Assembly (NCBI GenBank): GCA_023430725.1
Contig: JAEYZD010000073.1
Coordinates: forward strand, 1 to 33,077
DNA: 33,077 bases
Source of the DNA: Bacteroidota bacterium
GTDB taxonomy: Bacteria > Bacteroidota > Bacteroidia > Bacteroidales > VadinHA17
Direction of reading: 5' to 3'
Below are positions 1 to 8,062 of the stretch, piece by piece. The translations under genes and the position numbers were made by a program. Every line of letters begins with the position of its first letter. Positions within the stretch are counted from its first letter, which is position 1. The notes under the pieces were generated by a model, which saw nothing but the letters and a program-made list of their open reading frames with translations, had not been told where the DNA came from and did not search any database.

Positions 1-1
1 G

Positions 2-979
2 AACATACCTTATTTCACCATGCAGAACCTGCTTACAGGCGAGACCTCCAACCTGATTGTCACCCTGATCAATTTCGCACTGCTTTTCCTGCTGCTGATG
101 ATGTGGGTGTCAGTCTTCCTGAGTGACAGGATAACCAGCCCGCTAAATATGATTCAGCAGGCGATGGCATCTGTGGCCTACGGGAAGAAGAATGAGCATA
201 TAAGCTATAGGAGCCGCGATGAGGTGGGAGAGCTTGTGAAACAGTACAACCGCATGACCGATGAACTGGAGGAGAGCGCAAACAAGCTTGCAAGAACCGA
301 GCGTGAGATGGCCTGGCGCGAGATGGCACGGCAGATAGCCCATGAGATCAAGAACCCTCTGACACCGATGAAACTAAATGTTCAGCAGTTGCTGAAGTCA
401 TGGAACGACCGGGTGCCTGACTTTGATACAACGATTAAGGGTTTTACAGCCAACCAGATAGAGTATATTGACAACCTGTCTAACATAGCCTCCGCTTTCT
501 CATATTTTGCAAGGCTTCCGGGCGCCAATCCTGCCGAAGTGGATGTGATTGCCCAGCTGAGGACAACGCTGACGCTGTTCGGCCATGCTGAGAACACCGC
601 CATCGCCCTTGACAGCGGCAATATTTCCAAAGCTGTTGTCATGGCTGACAGGGAGCATCTGAACAGTATTTTCTTCAACCTGATCAAGAACGCAATGCAG
701 GCTATCCCCACGGGAAGGAGAGGGGAGATCAGGATCGGGGTTGCAGCTGCGGACAATGCTGTGCAGATTAAAGTCGAAGATAACGGCTCCGGCATTCCTG
801 ATGAGATGATATCAAGGATTTTCACCCCCAACTTCACTACTAAGTCATCCGGCATGGGTCTGGGGTTGTCCATTGTCAAGCGTTATGTGGAGAGCGCCGG
901 AGGGAAAATATGGTTTACAACCGCGCATGACACAGGAACGGTTTTCACCGTGGAGATTCCGCTTCTTTACACGGTTTAG
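2..979 (+). CDS. NtrY-like sensor histidine kinase, C-terminal part (5' truncated by window edge)
   Basis: This is the C-terminal part of a membrane sensor histidine kinase. The frame is open to the left edge (codons before the ATG at 20 read N-I-P-Y-F-T), so the sensor domain lies outside the window. Numbering from the ATG at 20, a hydrophobic helix (about 11-35) is followed by a HAMP-like linker (about 36-90). The H-box QIAHEIKNPLTPMKL carries the phospho-accepting His108. The catalytic domain has the N-box NLIKNAMQAIP, G1 box DNGSGIP and G2 box GMGLGLSI, so it should be active. The HEIKNPLTPMKL form is typical of NtrY-type kinases, which phosphorylate NtrC-type response regulators. No regulator is visible in the window. 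It ends 81 nt before the surface-protein gene, and functional linkage to that gene is not shown. Family assignment is firm; the signal sensed is unknown. Confidence 0.9.
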   Translation, partial: NIPYFTMQNLLTGETSNLIVTLINFALLFLLLMMWVSVFLSDRITSPLNMIQQAMASVAYGKKNEHISYRSRDEVGELVKQYNRMTDELEESANKLARTEREMAWREMARQIAHEIKNPLTPMKLNVQQLLKSWNDRVPDFDTTIKGFTANQIEYIDNLSNIASAFSYFARLPGANPAEVDVIAQLRTTLTLFGHAENTAIALDSGNISKAVVMADREHLNSIFFNLIKNAMQAIPTGRRGEIRIGVAAADNAVQIKVEDNGSGIPDEMISRIFTPNFTTKSSGMGLGLSIVKRYVESAGGKIWFTTAHDTGTVFTVEIPLLYTV

Positions 980-1060
980 GCTGAAGAATAAGCGGGTTCC
1001 TAAAATAATCCGCCGGATTCTCAGTTTAAATAAAGTAAATTAGCAAACCAGGACCGCGAA

Positions 1061-4000
1061 ATGCCCCTTAATAACCGTTACATAAACAGAAGCAGTCTTC
1101 TGATTGCTTTTATCATGATAACCGGCTGGGGTATTTCTGTTTCCGGTCAGACTCCCCTTCTTACAGGGCAGATAAATACATACGCCAGGGTTGAAACTGT
1201 GGGATCTGATTTTGTCACAGTGGATGATGTAACCGGCTTTGCCGCAAATGACACCGTAATGGTAATGCAGATGAGCGGTGTCAGGATAAACGCAGGGTTT
1301 GACCTGCAGGGCAACTATCAGAACGTTATCGGTACCCCGGGCAAGTATGAGATCATCCTGGTCGAATCCGTAAACACTGTCACCCGCCGGGTCCAGTTTA
1401 CCAGGGTATTGCTCAACAGTTACAGTGCAGCCGGCAAAGTACAGCTTGTGAAGGTCCGTACCTATAGTGATGCTGTTGTCAACGCACAGCTCACCTGTCA
1501 GCCCTGGGATTCAACCACGGTCAGGGGAGGTGTGCTGGTCTTCATGGTCAAGGGAGTACTTACTCTCAATGCAGATATAAACGTATCCGGCATCGGGTTC
1601 AGGGGAGGCATCGTATCCCAGGGAAACGGTCTGTGTCAGGCAGCAGATGATACTCTCAGGTGGGAGTCTTACAGCATTTGGTCACACGCTTCCGGTTATA
1701 AGGGCGAGGGTCTTGGCATCAGGACAGCCACAGACCAGCCGTTGTATCCTGCCTTCATGAAGGGGAAGGGTGCCAATATGACCGGCGGTGGCGGTGGCAA
1801 CGGTCACTTCTCCGGCGGTGGAGGAGGTTCAAACTATGGGAGGGGAAGCGTCGGCGACCAGGAGATTGCTCCTGATATTTGCGGAGGTCTTAATCCCGGG
1901 GGCCGCGAAGGATTTTCAATATCAAGTTATCCCACGCTCAATACAGGAGTCTTTATGGGTGGCGGCGGCGGTGCTTCGGTATACCTGACGACACCATCAG
2001 TCTCTGCCGGTGCCAACGGCGGAGGCATTGTGATAATCCATGCTGACACAATTATTGGCAACGGAAGAATCATTACAGCCAGCGGAGCCACGGCACTTAA
2101 CAACACTGCTGCAAGCAGCGGTGCCGGCGGTGGCGGTGCCGGCGGTTCAGTCATCCTCAGTTCCAGGAGCTATGTAAGCGCCCCGGTGCTGTCATCAGAC
2201 GGCGGCAAGGGAGGTGACAACGTCAGCCAGAACGGTGCCGGCGGCGGCGGTGGCGGCGGACTCATCTGGACCACCGGACCATTCCCCGGAACAGCCACTG
2301 TTGCAGGCGGCCAGGGAGGCATACACAGTGCCGGTGACCCCAACAGGGACGGACTGCCGGGACTGATACGGAACAATCTTAACCTGCCTCTTAACGGTTT
2401 TCTCTTCAACGAGATTTATGTTGCCTACAGCCAGACCCGCCTTGACTCGGTCTGTGAGGGGATGATCCCCCCGAAAATGACGGGAACCCTTCCGGCAGGC
2501 GGCAGCGGAACATATACCTACAGGTGGCAGAAGAGCTACGATAATATTACATGGACGGATGAGCCTGGCACCTCTGTTGATTACACCCCGGCCACAACAG
2601 AAGCTGTATCGCTCTGGTTCAGAAGGGTTGTCAATGACGGCGCCGGAATCATAGACAGGAGTCTGCCGGTGCGCATCATTGTTCATCCCCGCATAACGGG
2701 TAACCTTGTGGGGAGTGACACCACACTCTGCTACAACATGAATCCCGAGGAGCTTTATTCACTCAATGCCGGACCTTCGGGAGGAACAGGCATTTTCTTC
2801 TACCAGTGGGAGCAGAGTCCTGACAACAGTGTCTGGAGCAGTGCGCCCGGCGGCTTCGCCTCCGCTGCGTATGACCCGCAGGCCCTTACTGCAACTACGC
2901 ATTATCACAGGGTGGTCACCTCCGGGGCCTGCGTGGATGTGAGCGCTCCGGTGACTGTGACGATCCTTCCCGCGATAACCAACAACACCGTGGCTGTTGA
3001 CCAGACAATCTGCGAAGGCACCCAGTTTGCGAACCTTACCGGCAGCGCCCCCGGCGGCGGCGCGGCACCCTCATACACATACCTGTGGATGAGCAGCCCC
3101 GATAACGCCATATGGTCCCCGGCAGCCGGAACCAACAGCACATCAGGCTATGATGTGCAGAATGATGCCCCTGGCACCACATACTTCAGGCGCATGGTCT
3201 ACAGCGGCCTCAACAACACATGCCAGTCGGCCAGCAATACTGTTACCCTTGTGTCACATCCCGCCATCACAAACAATATCATTGCAGCTGATCAGACAAT
3301 CTGCGAGGGCGCTTCACCGGCCACCATTGACGGCACACTCCCGGCCAACGGAGCAGGTCCGGGCACATACACATACCAGTGGCTGAGCAGCAGCAACGGC
3401 ACCACCTTCACCAGCATGACTGGTTCGGTAGCAGAGGACCTTCCGGGCACACCACTGTCAGCCGGCATATGGTACAGACGGACGGTCACGTCATCAGCAT
3501 GCAGCAACACCAGCAACACGGTTCATATCACTGTCAATCCGCGAATCACCGGCTTCGAGATAGGCCTGCCCGCACAGGGTCATGACACTATTAGCACCGG
3601 GACTGCCCCGGCGCTACTGTCAGGCACACCCGCCGGCGGACTTGGTGCATTCACATATGCATGGGCCTCATCAGCGGACAACATCACCTTTACCCCGATG
3701 ACTGAAACGGGCAACTCATATCAGCCCGGTTCCCTTACAACCACAACCTGGTTCAGACGAACGGTCACATCAGGAGTCTGCACAGAGAGCTCTGTATTCA
3801 GGATTACAGTGCTGCCGCTGATAACAGGAAACACAATCACCGCAAACCAGACTGTCTGCAACACCACGGCTCCCGCCGCCCTTACCGGAAGCACTCCTGC
3901 AGGCGGTGACGGCATATTCAGGTATCTGTGGGAGAGAAAAGCTGGAACCTCTCCGGACTGGATTACTGCAACAGGCACTAACAATAGTGCCACGTATCAG

Positions 4001-4672
4001 CCTCCGCAGCTTGATGAGACCACCCAGTTCAGACGAACCGTCTTTTCTGGTGAGAATAACTGCTGCACCTCGGTTTCGGAACCGGTAACCGTGACAATTG
4101 ATATCATGCCTCTGAACATAACAGCAGGCGAAGACAGGACATTGCTTCCCTACCAGTTTGCCGCAATCCTTCAGGGGAGTTTTGACGGAGCGGGAACCGC
4201 AGCATGGAGTTATGACACCAACAGCGGCAGCGCCGAACCTCTGTTTGCATCTCCGGACGAACTCAGCACGGAGGTCAGAAAGCTCGACTTCGGGAGCAAC
4301 ACCTTTATATTCACTGTCACAAACGGGCAGTGTGCCGCAGCCGGAGTACCCGTGACACTGACGGTGCCTGAACTCATAATCCCACAGGGTGTCACCCCCA
4401 ACAATGACGGTATAAATGATTACTTCAATGTTGAAGGGCTTGAATTTACCCGTAACGAACTGGTGATAATCAACACGGCAGGTGCGGTTGTGTACCGGAC
4501 CGATGATTACCGCAGCAATGACCCGGTTGGTGCGTGGACCGGCCTTGACCTGAACGGTAACGAGGTGCCTGACGGCACATACTACTACCTCCTGACAATC
4601 AGGGGTGCTCAGGATCTGGATGTTCCGGATTATTCGGCACATCTCAGCGGATTCTTAATTCTCAGGAGATAG
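1061..4672 (+). CDS. large secreted surface protein: Gly-rich region, Ig-like repeats, gliding-type T9SS C-terminal domain
   Basis: A 1203-aa exported protein with an N-terminal signal peptide (hydrophobic core about 12-28, probable cleavage near SVSG-Q). Residues about 235-425 form a very Gly-rich stretch with runs such as GGGGGNG. Residues about 483-1015 hold six similar units of about 90 aa, each with a Y-x-W core, a RR-x-V-x-SG strand and, in the middle units, an ITNN...DQTICEG linker; these look like Ig-like adhesin domains. The last ~100 residues (from VTPNNDGINDYF to the final RR) match the gliding-motility-associated CHU_C domain, the type-B sorting signal of the type IX secretion system. 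In Flavobacterium SprB, such signals need a PorP/SprF-like partner, and one is encoded 2 nt downstream. It probably acts as an adhesin or filament on the cell surface, but ligand and gliding role cannot be told. It begins a five-gene operon. Confidence 0.9.
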   Translation: MPLNNRYINRSSLLIAFIMITGWGISVSGQTPLLTGQINTYARVETVGSDFVTVDDVTGFAANDTVMVMQMSGVRINAGFDLQGNYQNVIGTPGKYEIILVESVNTVTRRVQFTRVLLNSYSAAGKVQLVKVRTYSDAVVNAQLTCQPWDSTTVRGGVLVFMVKGVLTLNADINVSGIGFRGGIVSQGNGLCQAADDTLRWESYSIWSHASGYKGEGLGIRTATDQPLYPAFMKGKGANMTGGGGGNGHFSGGGGGSNYGRGSVGDQEIAPDICGGLNPGGREGFSISSYPTLNTGVFMGGGGGASVYLTTPSVSAGANGGGIVIIHADTIIGNGRIITASGATALNNTAASSGAGGGGAGGSVILSSRSYVSAPVLSSDGGKGGDNVSQNGAGGGGGGGLIWTTGPFPGTATVAGGQGGIHSAGDPNRDGLPGLIRNNLNLPLNGFLFNEIYVAYSQTRLDSVCEGMIPPKMTGTLPAGGSGTYTYRWQKSYDNITWTDEPGTSVDYTPATTEAVSLWFRRVVNDGAGIIDRSLPVRIIVHPRITGNLVGSDTTLCYNMNPEELYSLNAGPSGGTGIFFYQWEQSPDNSVWSSAPGGFASAAYDPQALTATTHYHRVVTSGACVDVSAPVTVTILPAITNNTVAVDQTICEGTQFANLTGSAPGGGAAPSYTYLWMSSPDNAIWSPAAGTNSTSGYDVQNDAPGTTYFRRMVYSGLNNTCQSASNTVTLVSHPAITNNIIAADQTICEGASPATIDGTLPANGAGPGTYTYQWLSSSNGTTFTSMTGSVAEDLPGTPLSAGIWYRRTVTSSACSNTSNTVHITVNPRITGFEIGLPAQGHDTISTGTAPALLSGTPAGGLGAFTYAWASSADNITFTPMTETGNSYQPGSLTTTTWFRRTVTSGVCTESSVFRITVLPLITGNTITANQTVCNTTAPAALTGSTPAGGDGIFRYLWERKAGTSPDWITATGTNNSATYQPPQLDETTQFRRTVFSGENNCCTSVSEPVTVTIDIMPLNITAGEDRTLLPYQFAAILQGSFDGAGTAAWSYDTNSGSAEPLFASPDELSTEVRKLDFGSNTFIFTVTNGQCAAAGVPVTLTVPELIIPQGVTPNNDGINDYFNVEGLEFTRNELVIINTAGAVVYRTDDYRSNDPVGAWTGLDLNGNEVPDGTYYYLLTIRGAQDLDVPDYSAHLSGFLILRR
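2507..4108 (+). repeat. six degenerate ~90-residue Ig-like repeats inside the surface protein gene
   Basis: Six consecutive units share the protein pattern [ST]Y-x-W-x-x-S-x-D-N, then a turn, an aromatic-R-R-x-V-x-SG strand with Cys, an S-x-x-V-x-ITV strand and P-x-ITNN. The Y-x-W cores lie near nt 2515, 2800, 3075, 3370, 3655 and 3925, giving a period of about 270-290 nt. The copies differ enough in DNA that recombination between them should be limited. Boundaries are approximate. Confidence 0.75.
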
Positions 4673-4674
4673 CG

Positions 4675-5604
4675 ATGAAGGGAAGATTATACATACTGAT
4701 TCTCTTTATCGTGGCTGTGCATTCAGCTGCCATGGCGCAGCAGGTGCCCATCACCAGCCAGTATCTCACCAACGGTTTGATTATAAACCCGGCCTATGCA
4801 GGGACCAGGGAAGCGCTGAGCGCAAACCTCTCTTACCGTAAACAGTGGGCTAAGATCACCGGCGCTCCTCAGTTCCAGACGCTCTCACTGCACAGCCCCA
4901 TAAACAACAAGGAAAAGGTCTCCCTGGGTCTTATGGCTGACTACCTGACCTACGGCGTTACAAAGGATGTGGGGATCTATGCCTTCTACGCCTACAGCGT
5001 GAGACTTGGCAAGGGCAGGCTCTCCATGGGTCTGAAGGGCGGGATTGACCTTAGCAACACAAACTACAACAGGCTGCAGTTCCCTGACGGCAACCCGACC
5101 GATCCGCTTCTGACGGGCGACATGAAATACACGCTTCCGAATATGGGGGTAGGATTCTATTACTATACAGACAAATACTTCGCAGGACTCTCGGTGCCCT
5201 CCCTGCTTACCTACAAGAGGGACGCAACTGACGAGTTCAGCGTGAAGCCTGACTATACACATTTCAGGAGTTATTTCACAGCCGGAACAATTCTTCGGTT
5301 TGCAGACAGTTTCAAGGTCAAGCCCTCGGTGCTTCTCAGGTATGCGATGAATGAACCGCTGGAGGTTGACCTGAACGCAAACTTTATTTTTGCCGACATA
5401 CTCTGGGTCGGAGGATCTTACAGGATTGCCGAGAAAGCGGCAGTGGCGCTGCTTGACCTGCAGGTCACCCCACAGCTGAAGCTGGGTTACTCATTTGATT
5501 ATCAGCTTGGTCACCTGAATAACTATACCTCCGGGACCCATGAGGTTTCACTACGGTATGAATTTGAATTTAAGGTCAGTGCAACATCTCCAAGATATTT
5601 CTGA
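4675..5604 (+). CDS. PorP/SprF family type IX secretion outer-membrane protein
   Basis: A 309-aa outer-membrane protein of the PorP/SprF family, predicted to be a beta-barrel. The signal peptide MKGRLYILILFIVAVHSAAMA is followed by the family's usual mature start, QQVPITSQYLTNGLIINPAYAGTRE (shown here as QQVPITSQYLTNGL then IINPAYAG). Further family features are SYRKQW, SLHSPI, a GVGFYYYTDKYFAGLSVPSL segment and a C-terminal run of alternating strands ending in a VSLRYEFEF motif. Family members pair with a neighbouring T9SS substrate that carries a CHU_C/type-B signal: SprF is needed for secretion of SprB in Flavobacterium johnsoniae. The start lies 2 nt after the surface-protein stop, so the two genes are almost certainly co-translated and the partner assignment is well supported by context. 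Confidence 0.92.
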   Translation: MKGRLYILILFIVAVHSAAMAQQVPITSQYLTNGLIINPAYAGTREALSANLSYRKQWAKITGAPQFQTLSLHSPINNKEKVSLGLMADYLTYGVTKDVGIYAFYAYSVRLGKGRLSMGLKGGIDLSNTNYNRLQFPDGNPTDPLLTGDMKYTLPNMGVGFYYYTDKYFAGLSVPSLLTYKRDATDEFSVKPDYTHFRSYFTAGTILRFADSFKVKPSVLLRYAMNEPLEVDLNANFIFADILWVGGSYRIAEKAAVALLDLQVTPQLKLGYSFDYQLGHLNNYTSGTHEVSLRYEFEFKVSATSPRYF

Positions 5605-5608
5605 CAGG

Positions 5609-7054
5609 ATGAGGAAACTGATTATACATATCGCAACAGTTCTGCTGGCCCTGACAGGCCCGGTCACAACCCTCAGCGGGCAGGCGAAGGGTACATTTGA
5701 GGTCATGCATATCTCAAAGATATCCTCCTCGTCTGACGACATGGCCCCGGTGATCATGAATGACGGGATCCTTTTCTGTTCGAACCGGAAGAGCAATCCT
5801 TTCCTGACCAGGAAGAACCTTGAGGGTGTCAGGCTTTATGAGCTTTACTTTGCACCGTTCAATGAGGAGGGCATTCCGGTATCTGCCAGCCGTTTTGCAC
5901 CCGGGCTTGTGAAGGATGCGAACATCGGCCCTGTCTCACTATCTGCTGACGGCAACACGCTCTATTTCACCCGTAATCTCTCAGACGGCAGCAGGCAGGG
6001 AAGAAAGCAGCCAAATAAGCTCGGTATCTTCACCGCAAAGCGAAGCGGCTCACAGTGGTCCGAAATCACCCCGTTTGAATTCAATAACCCTGAATACAAT
6101 CTCTCATATCCGTTTGTCTCTGCAGACGGAAAGTATCTCTTCTTCTGCTCCGACATGCCGGGCGGCCTGGGGAGATATGACATCTATATGTGCGAGAATC
6201 TGGACGGCACCTGGTCAAAGCCGGTAAACCTCGGTCCGGAGATAAACAGCAGTGCTGCAGAGATTCACCCATTCCTTCACAGTTCAGGAAGGCTCTATTT
6301 TGCATCTGACAGAACCGGCGGAAAAGGTGGTCTTGACATCTGGTCATCCAGCCTGGCATTTGGCTCATGGACAAAGCCTGTGAACCTTGAAGAGCCAGTC
6401 AATTCACCTTCGGATGACTTTGCCTTCTATGCTGCCCAGGGAGGAATGCAGGGATTCTTTGCCTCCAACCGGCGCAACTTCAATGATGATATCTACAGCT
6501 TCGCTTCGACGATAATACGGTGGTCATCCTGTGACACTCTTCAGAAGAACAGCTACTGCTATGAGTTCATTGAGGAGAATGCCCTGAAGCAGGACACAAT
6601 CAAGACAGGTTTTCGCTGGGAGTGGAACTTCGGCGACGGCACCAGGGAAGCGGGAATTACTGCCGAGCATTGTTACGCAGGCCCGGGGATATATGATGTA
6701 AGCCTTGACATCGTGAATCTTATCACAGGCGGCATTGAGAAGAGACAGGCTTCGTATGAGCTCGAGATAACAGATATTGAGCAGCCGGTGATTGCAGCTC
6801 CGGACAGAGTCAGGGCCGGAGAAACGCTGGTCCTCAATGCCGGAGCCACATATCTGCCGGGGATGAAGATAGACCGGTACTACTGGAATTTCGGGGATGA
6901 GACTGTTGCAACAGGACTGGAAGTGTCAAAGATATATGCACTTCCGGGAAGGTACAATATACAGCTGATAGTAAGCTCAGCGCCTGACGCCGGGGGAGTT
7001 GTGCGTGAGGTGTGTGTCTGCAGGGACATAGAGGTATCAGTAAACGGAAATTGA
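5609..7054 (+). CDS. exported PD40 beta-propeller protein with two PKD domains
   Basis: A 481-aa exported protein. I chose the ATG at 5609, 4 nt after the porP/sprF stop, because a signal peptide (MRKLIIHIATVLLALTG, probable cleavage near LSG-QA) begins there; the in-frame ATG at 5540 would put non-signal residues ahead of it and overlap the previous gene. Residues about 35-300 carry WD40-like PD40 propeller blades with repeated motifs such as SADGNTLYFTRN, SADGKYLFFCSD and SSGRLYFASDRTGGKGGLDI. Two PKD domains follow, marked by WEWNFGDGT and YYWNFGDET, each ending in a PGxY strand. PD40 proteins near T9SS genes, such as PorE, usually end in an OmpA-like peptidoglycan-binding domain; this one stops after the second PKD. 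It may act as a periplasmic or surface scaffold for the neighbouring surface protein and PorP/SprF. Confidence 0.88.
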   Translation: MRKLIIHIATVLLALTGPVTTLSGQAKGTFEVMHISKISSSSDDMAPVIMNDGILFCSNRKSNPFLTRKNLEGVRLYELYFAPFNEEGIPVSASRFAPGLVKDANIGPVSLSADGNTLYFTRNLSDGSRQGRKQPNKLGIFTAKRSGSQWSEITPFEFNNPEYNLSYPFVSADGKYLFFCSDMPGGLGRYDIYMCENLDGTWSKPVNLGPEINSSAAEIHPFLHSSGRLYFASDRTGGKGGLDIWSSSLAFGSWTKPVNLEEPVNSPSDDFAFYAAQGGMQGFFASNRRNFNDDIYSFASTIIRWSSCDTLQKNSYCYEFIEENALKQDTIKTGFRWEWNFGDGTREAGITAEHCYAGPGIYDVSLDIVNLITGGIEKRQASYELEITDIEQPVIAAPDRVRAGETLVLNAGATYLPGMKIDRYYWNFGDETVATGLEVSKIYALPGRYNIQLIVSSAPDAGGVVREVCVCRDIEVSVNGN

Positions 7055-7070
7055 TTATTCAAGGAGGAAG

Positions 7071-8060
7071 ATGAGAGTTACCCGCTTAATACTGTCGATG
7101 TTTATAATGCTTCTCGCAGCGGCGCCCGCGAGGGTGAATGCCCAGGAAGTGCCGGGCCCGGATGAGAACATACCATTCCTGATGACATTCGGGAAGGAGG
7201 GAGGAGTCACGTCATGGGGAGATGACGACTTCAGCCAGACATTCTTTTTCGCGCTGCCGAAAGATTACAAGGACCCGTTCTATATCAGGGTTTATGATCC
7301 TGAGATCGGGGGGAAAACGGATGAGCTGAATAATTTCTGGAACACCAGGATGATGTACTCAATCTACGGAGGTAAGGGATGTTACACCCACCCGGAGGCA
7401 AACGGAATAAACCCGAAAGGGAATTACAAGAGCGGCACACTTCTGGCCACACGCACCTTCGGGATGGACAACAAGCTTGATGAGCGCTGGTTCACCTTCG
7501 GCCCGTTCAATCCCGCTGACGGCGAATATTACCCCAAGTTTCAGAGCAATATTTTCAAGATCATCTGTGACGGGATCTCAGGGGATGACGGAAACATGTA
7601 CAGGTATGCAATCTCGAGGAGGCCTGACGCCAATGTTCCCGTTGACGGGGCCAATGCCTTCACATATGAATACACCTTCAGGATGTGGAATAACAATGAC
7701 ACCTCATTTGTCTCACATATCTACCCGTTTATTGACAGCGGGTGCGTCTATATCCAGACAAGAAACTTTGACTGGGACAATGACGGTGATTTCATCGTGG
7801 TTTCTGTGGAAAGGAAAGGGCAGAGACAGCCGTTGTCAGGAGATGATGTATGGACTGAATCGCAGATGCCCATCCTGGACGGAGAGATTGGCAAGTCTCT
7901 TGATTTTCGCTTTTACAAGAAAAGGGGTGACCTGGTTAAAAACAATAATGTGGTGGTTTCAGTGCAGAACCAGTACGGAGAGAATCTTCCGTTCTTCAGT
8001 GCACCCATCGGCGGTGTTCCCGTATACAAACCCCGGATAAAGGTAATACCCAAGAAATAA
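7071..8060 (+). CDS. exported protein of unknown function
   Basis: A 329-aa protein that I do not recognise. A clear signal peptide (MRVTRLILSMFIMLLAAAPA, cleavage probably after VNAQ) sends it out of the cytoplasm. The mature part is rich in aromatic and Asp/Asn residues, e.g. FGKEGGVTSWGDDDFSQTF, RVYDPEIGGKTDELNN and NFDWDNDGDF, and ends in a basic tail (RIKVIPKK). This suggests a soluble beta-rich fold, possibly Ca-binding at the DNDGD stretch. There are no membrane segments after the signal, no CHU_C or other sorting domain, and no enzyme motif that I can name. An unusually good purine-rich ribosome site (AAGGAGGA, 7061-7068) precedes the ATG, though closer than ideal. It lies between the PD40-PKD gene (16-nt gap) and the SpoIIE-phosphatase gene (2-nt gap), so it probably works with this module. 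Confidence 0.75.
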   Translation: MRVTRLILSMFIMLLAAAPARVNAQEVPGPDENIPFLMTFGKEGGVTSWGDDDFSQTFFFALPKDYKDPFYIRVYDPEIGGKTDELNNFWNTRMMYSIYGGKGCYTHPEANGINPKGNYKSGTLLATRTFGMDNKLDERWFTFGPFNPADGEYYPKFQSNIFKIICDGISGDDGNMYRYAISRRPDANVPVDGANAFTYEYTFRMWNNNDTSFVSHIYPFIDSGCVYIQTRNFDWDNDGDFIVVSVERKGQRQPLSGDDVWTESQMPILDGEIGKSLDFRFYKKRGDLVKNNNVVVSVQNQYGENLPFFSAPIGGVPVYKPRIKVIPKK

Positions 8061-8062
8061 TC

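Noticed and set aside
1007..1019. Possible terminator after the histidine kinase (AATCC-GCC-GGATT)
   Set aside because: Only five base pairs and no T run directly after it.
980..1060. Promoter for the surface operon at TAAATTAG (1036-1043)
   Set aside because: One mismatch to TAnnTTTG in the most conserved part and no -33 element; too weak to list.
3770..4642. Minus-strand frame of 290 codons opposite the surface protein gene
   Set aside because: It lies wholly opposite a well-supported gene, has no recognisable domain or signal peptide, and arises from low stop frequency in GC-rich repeats.
7477..8040. Second plus-strand frame of 187 codons inside the exported-protein gene
   Set aside because: The main frame has a signal peptide and tight operon spacing; the alternative has Ser/Thr/Arg-rich random-looking sequence and no start context.
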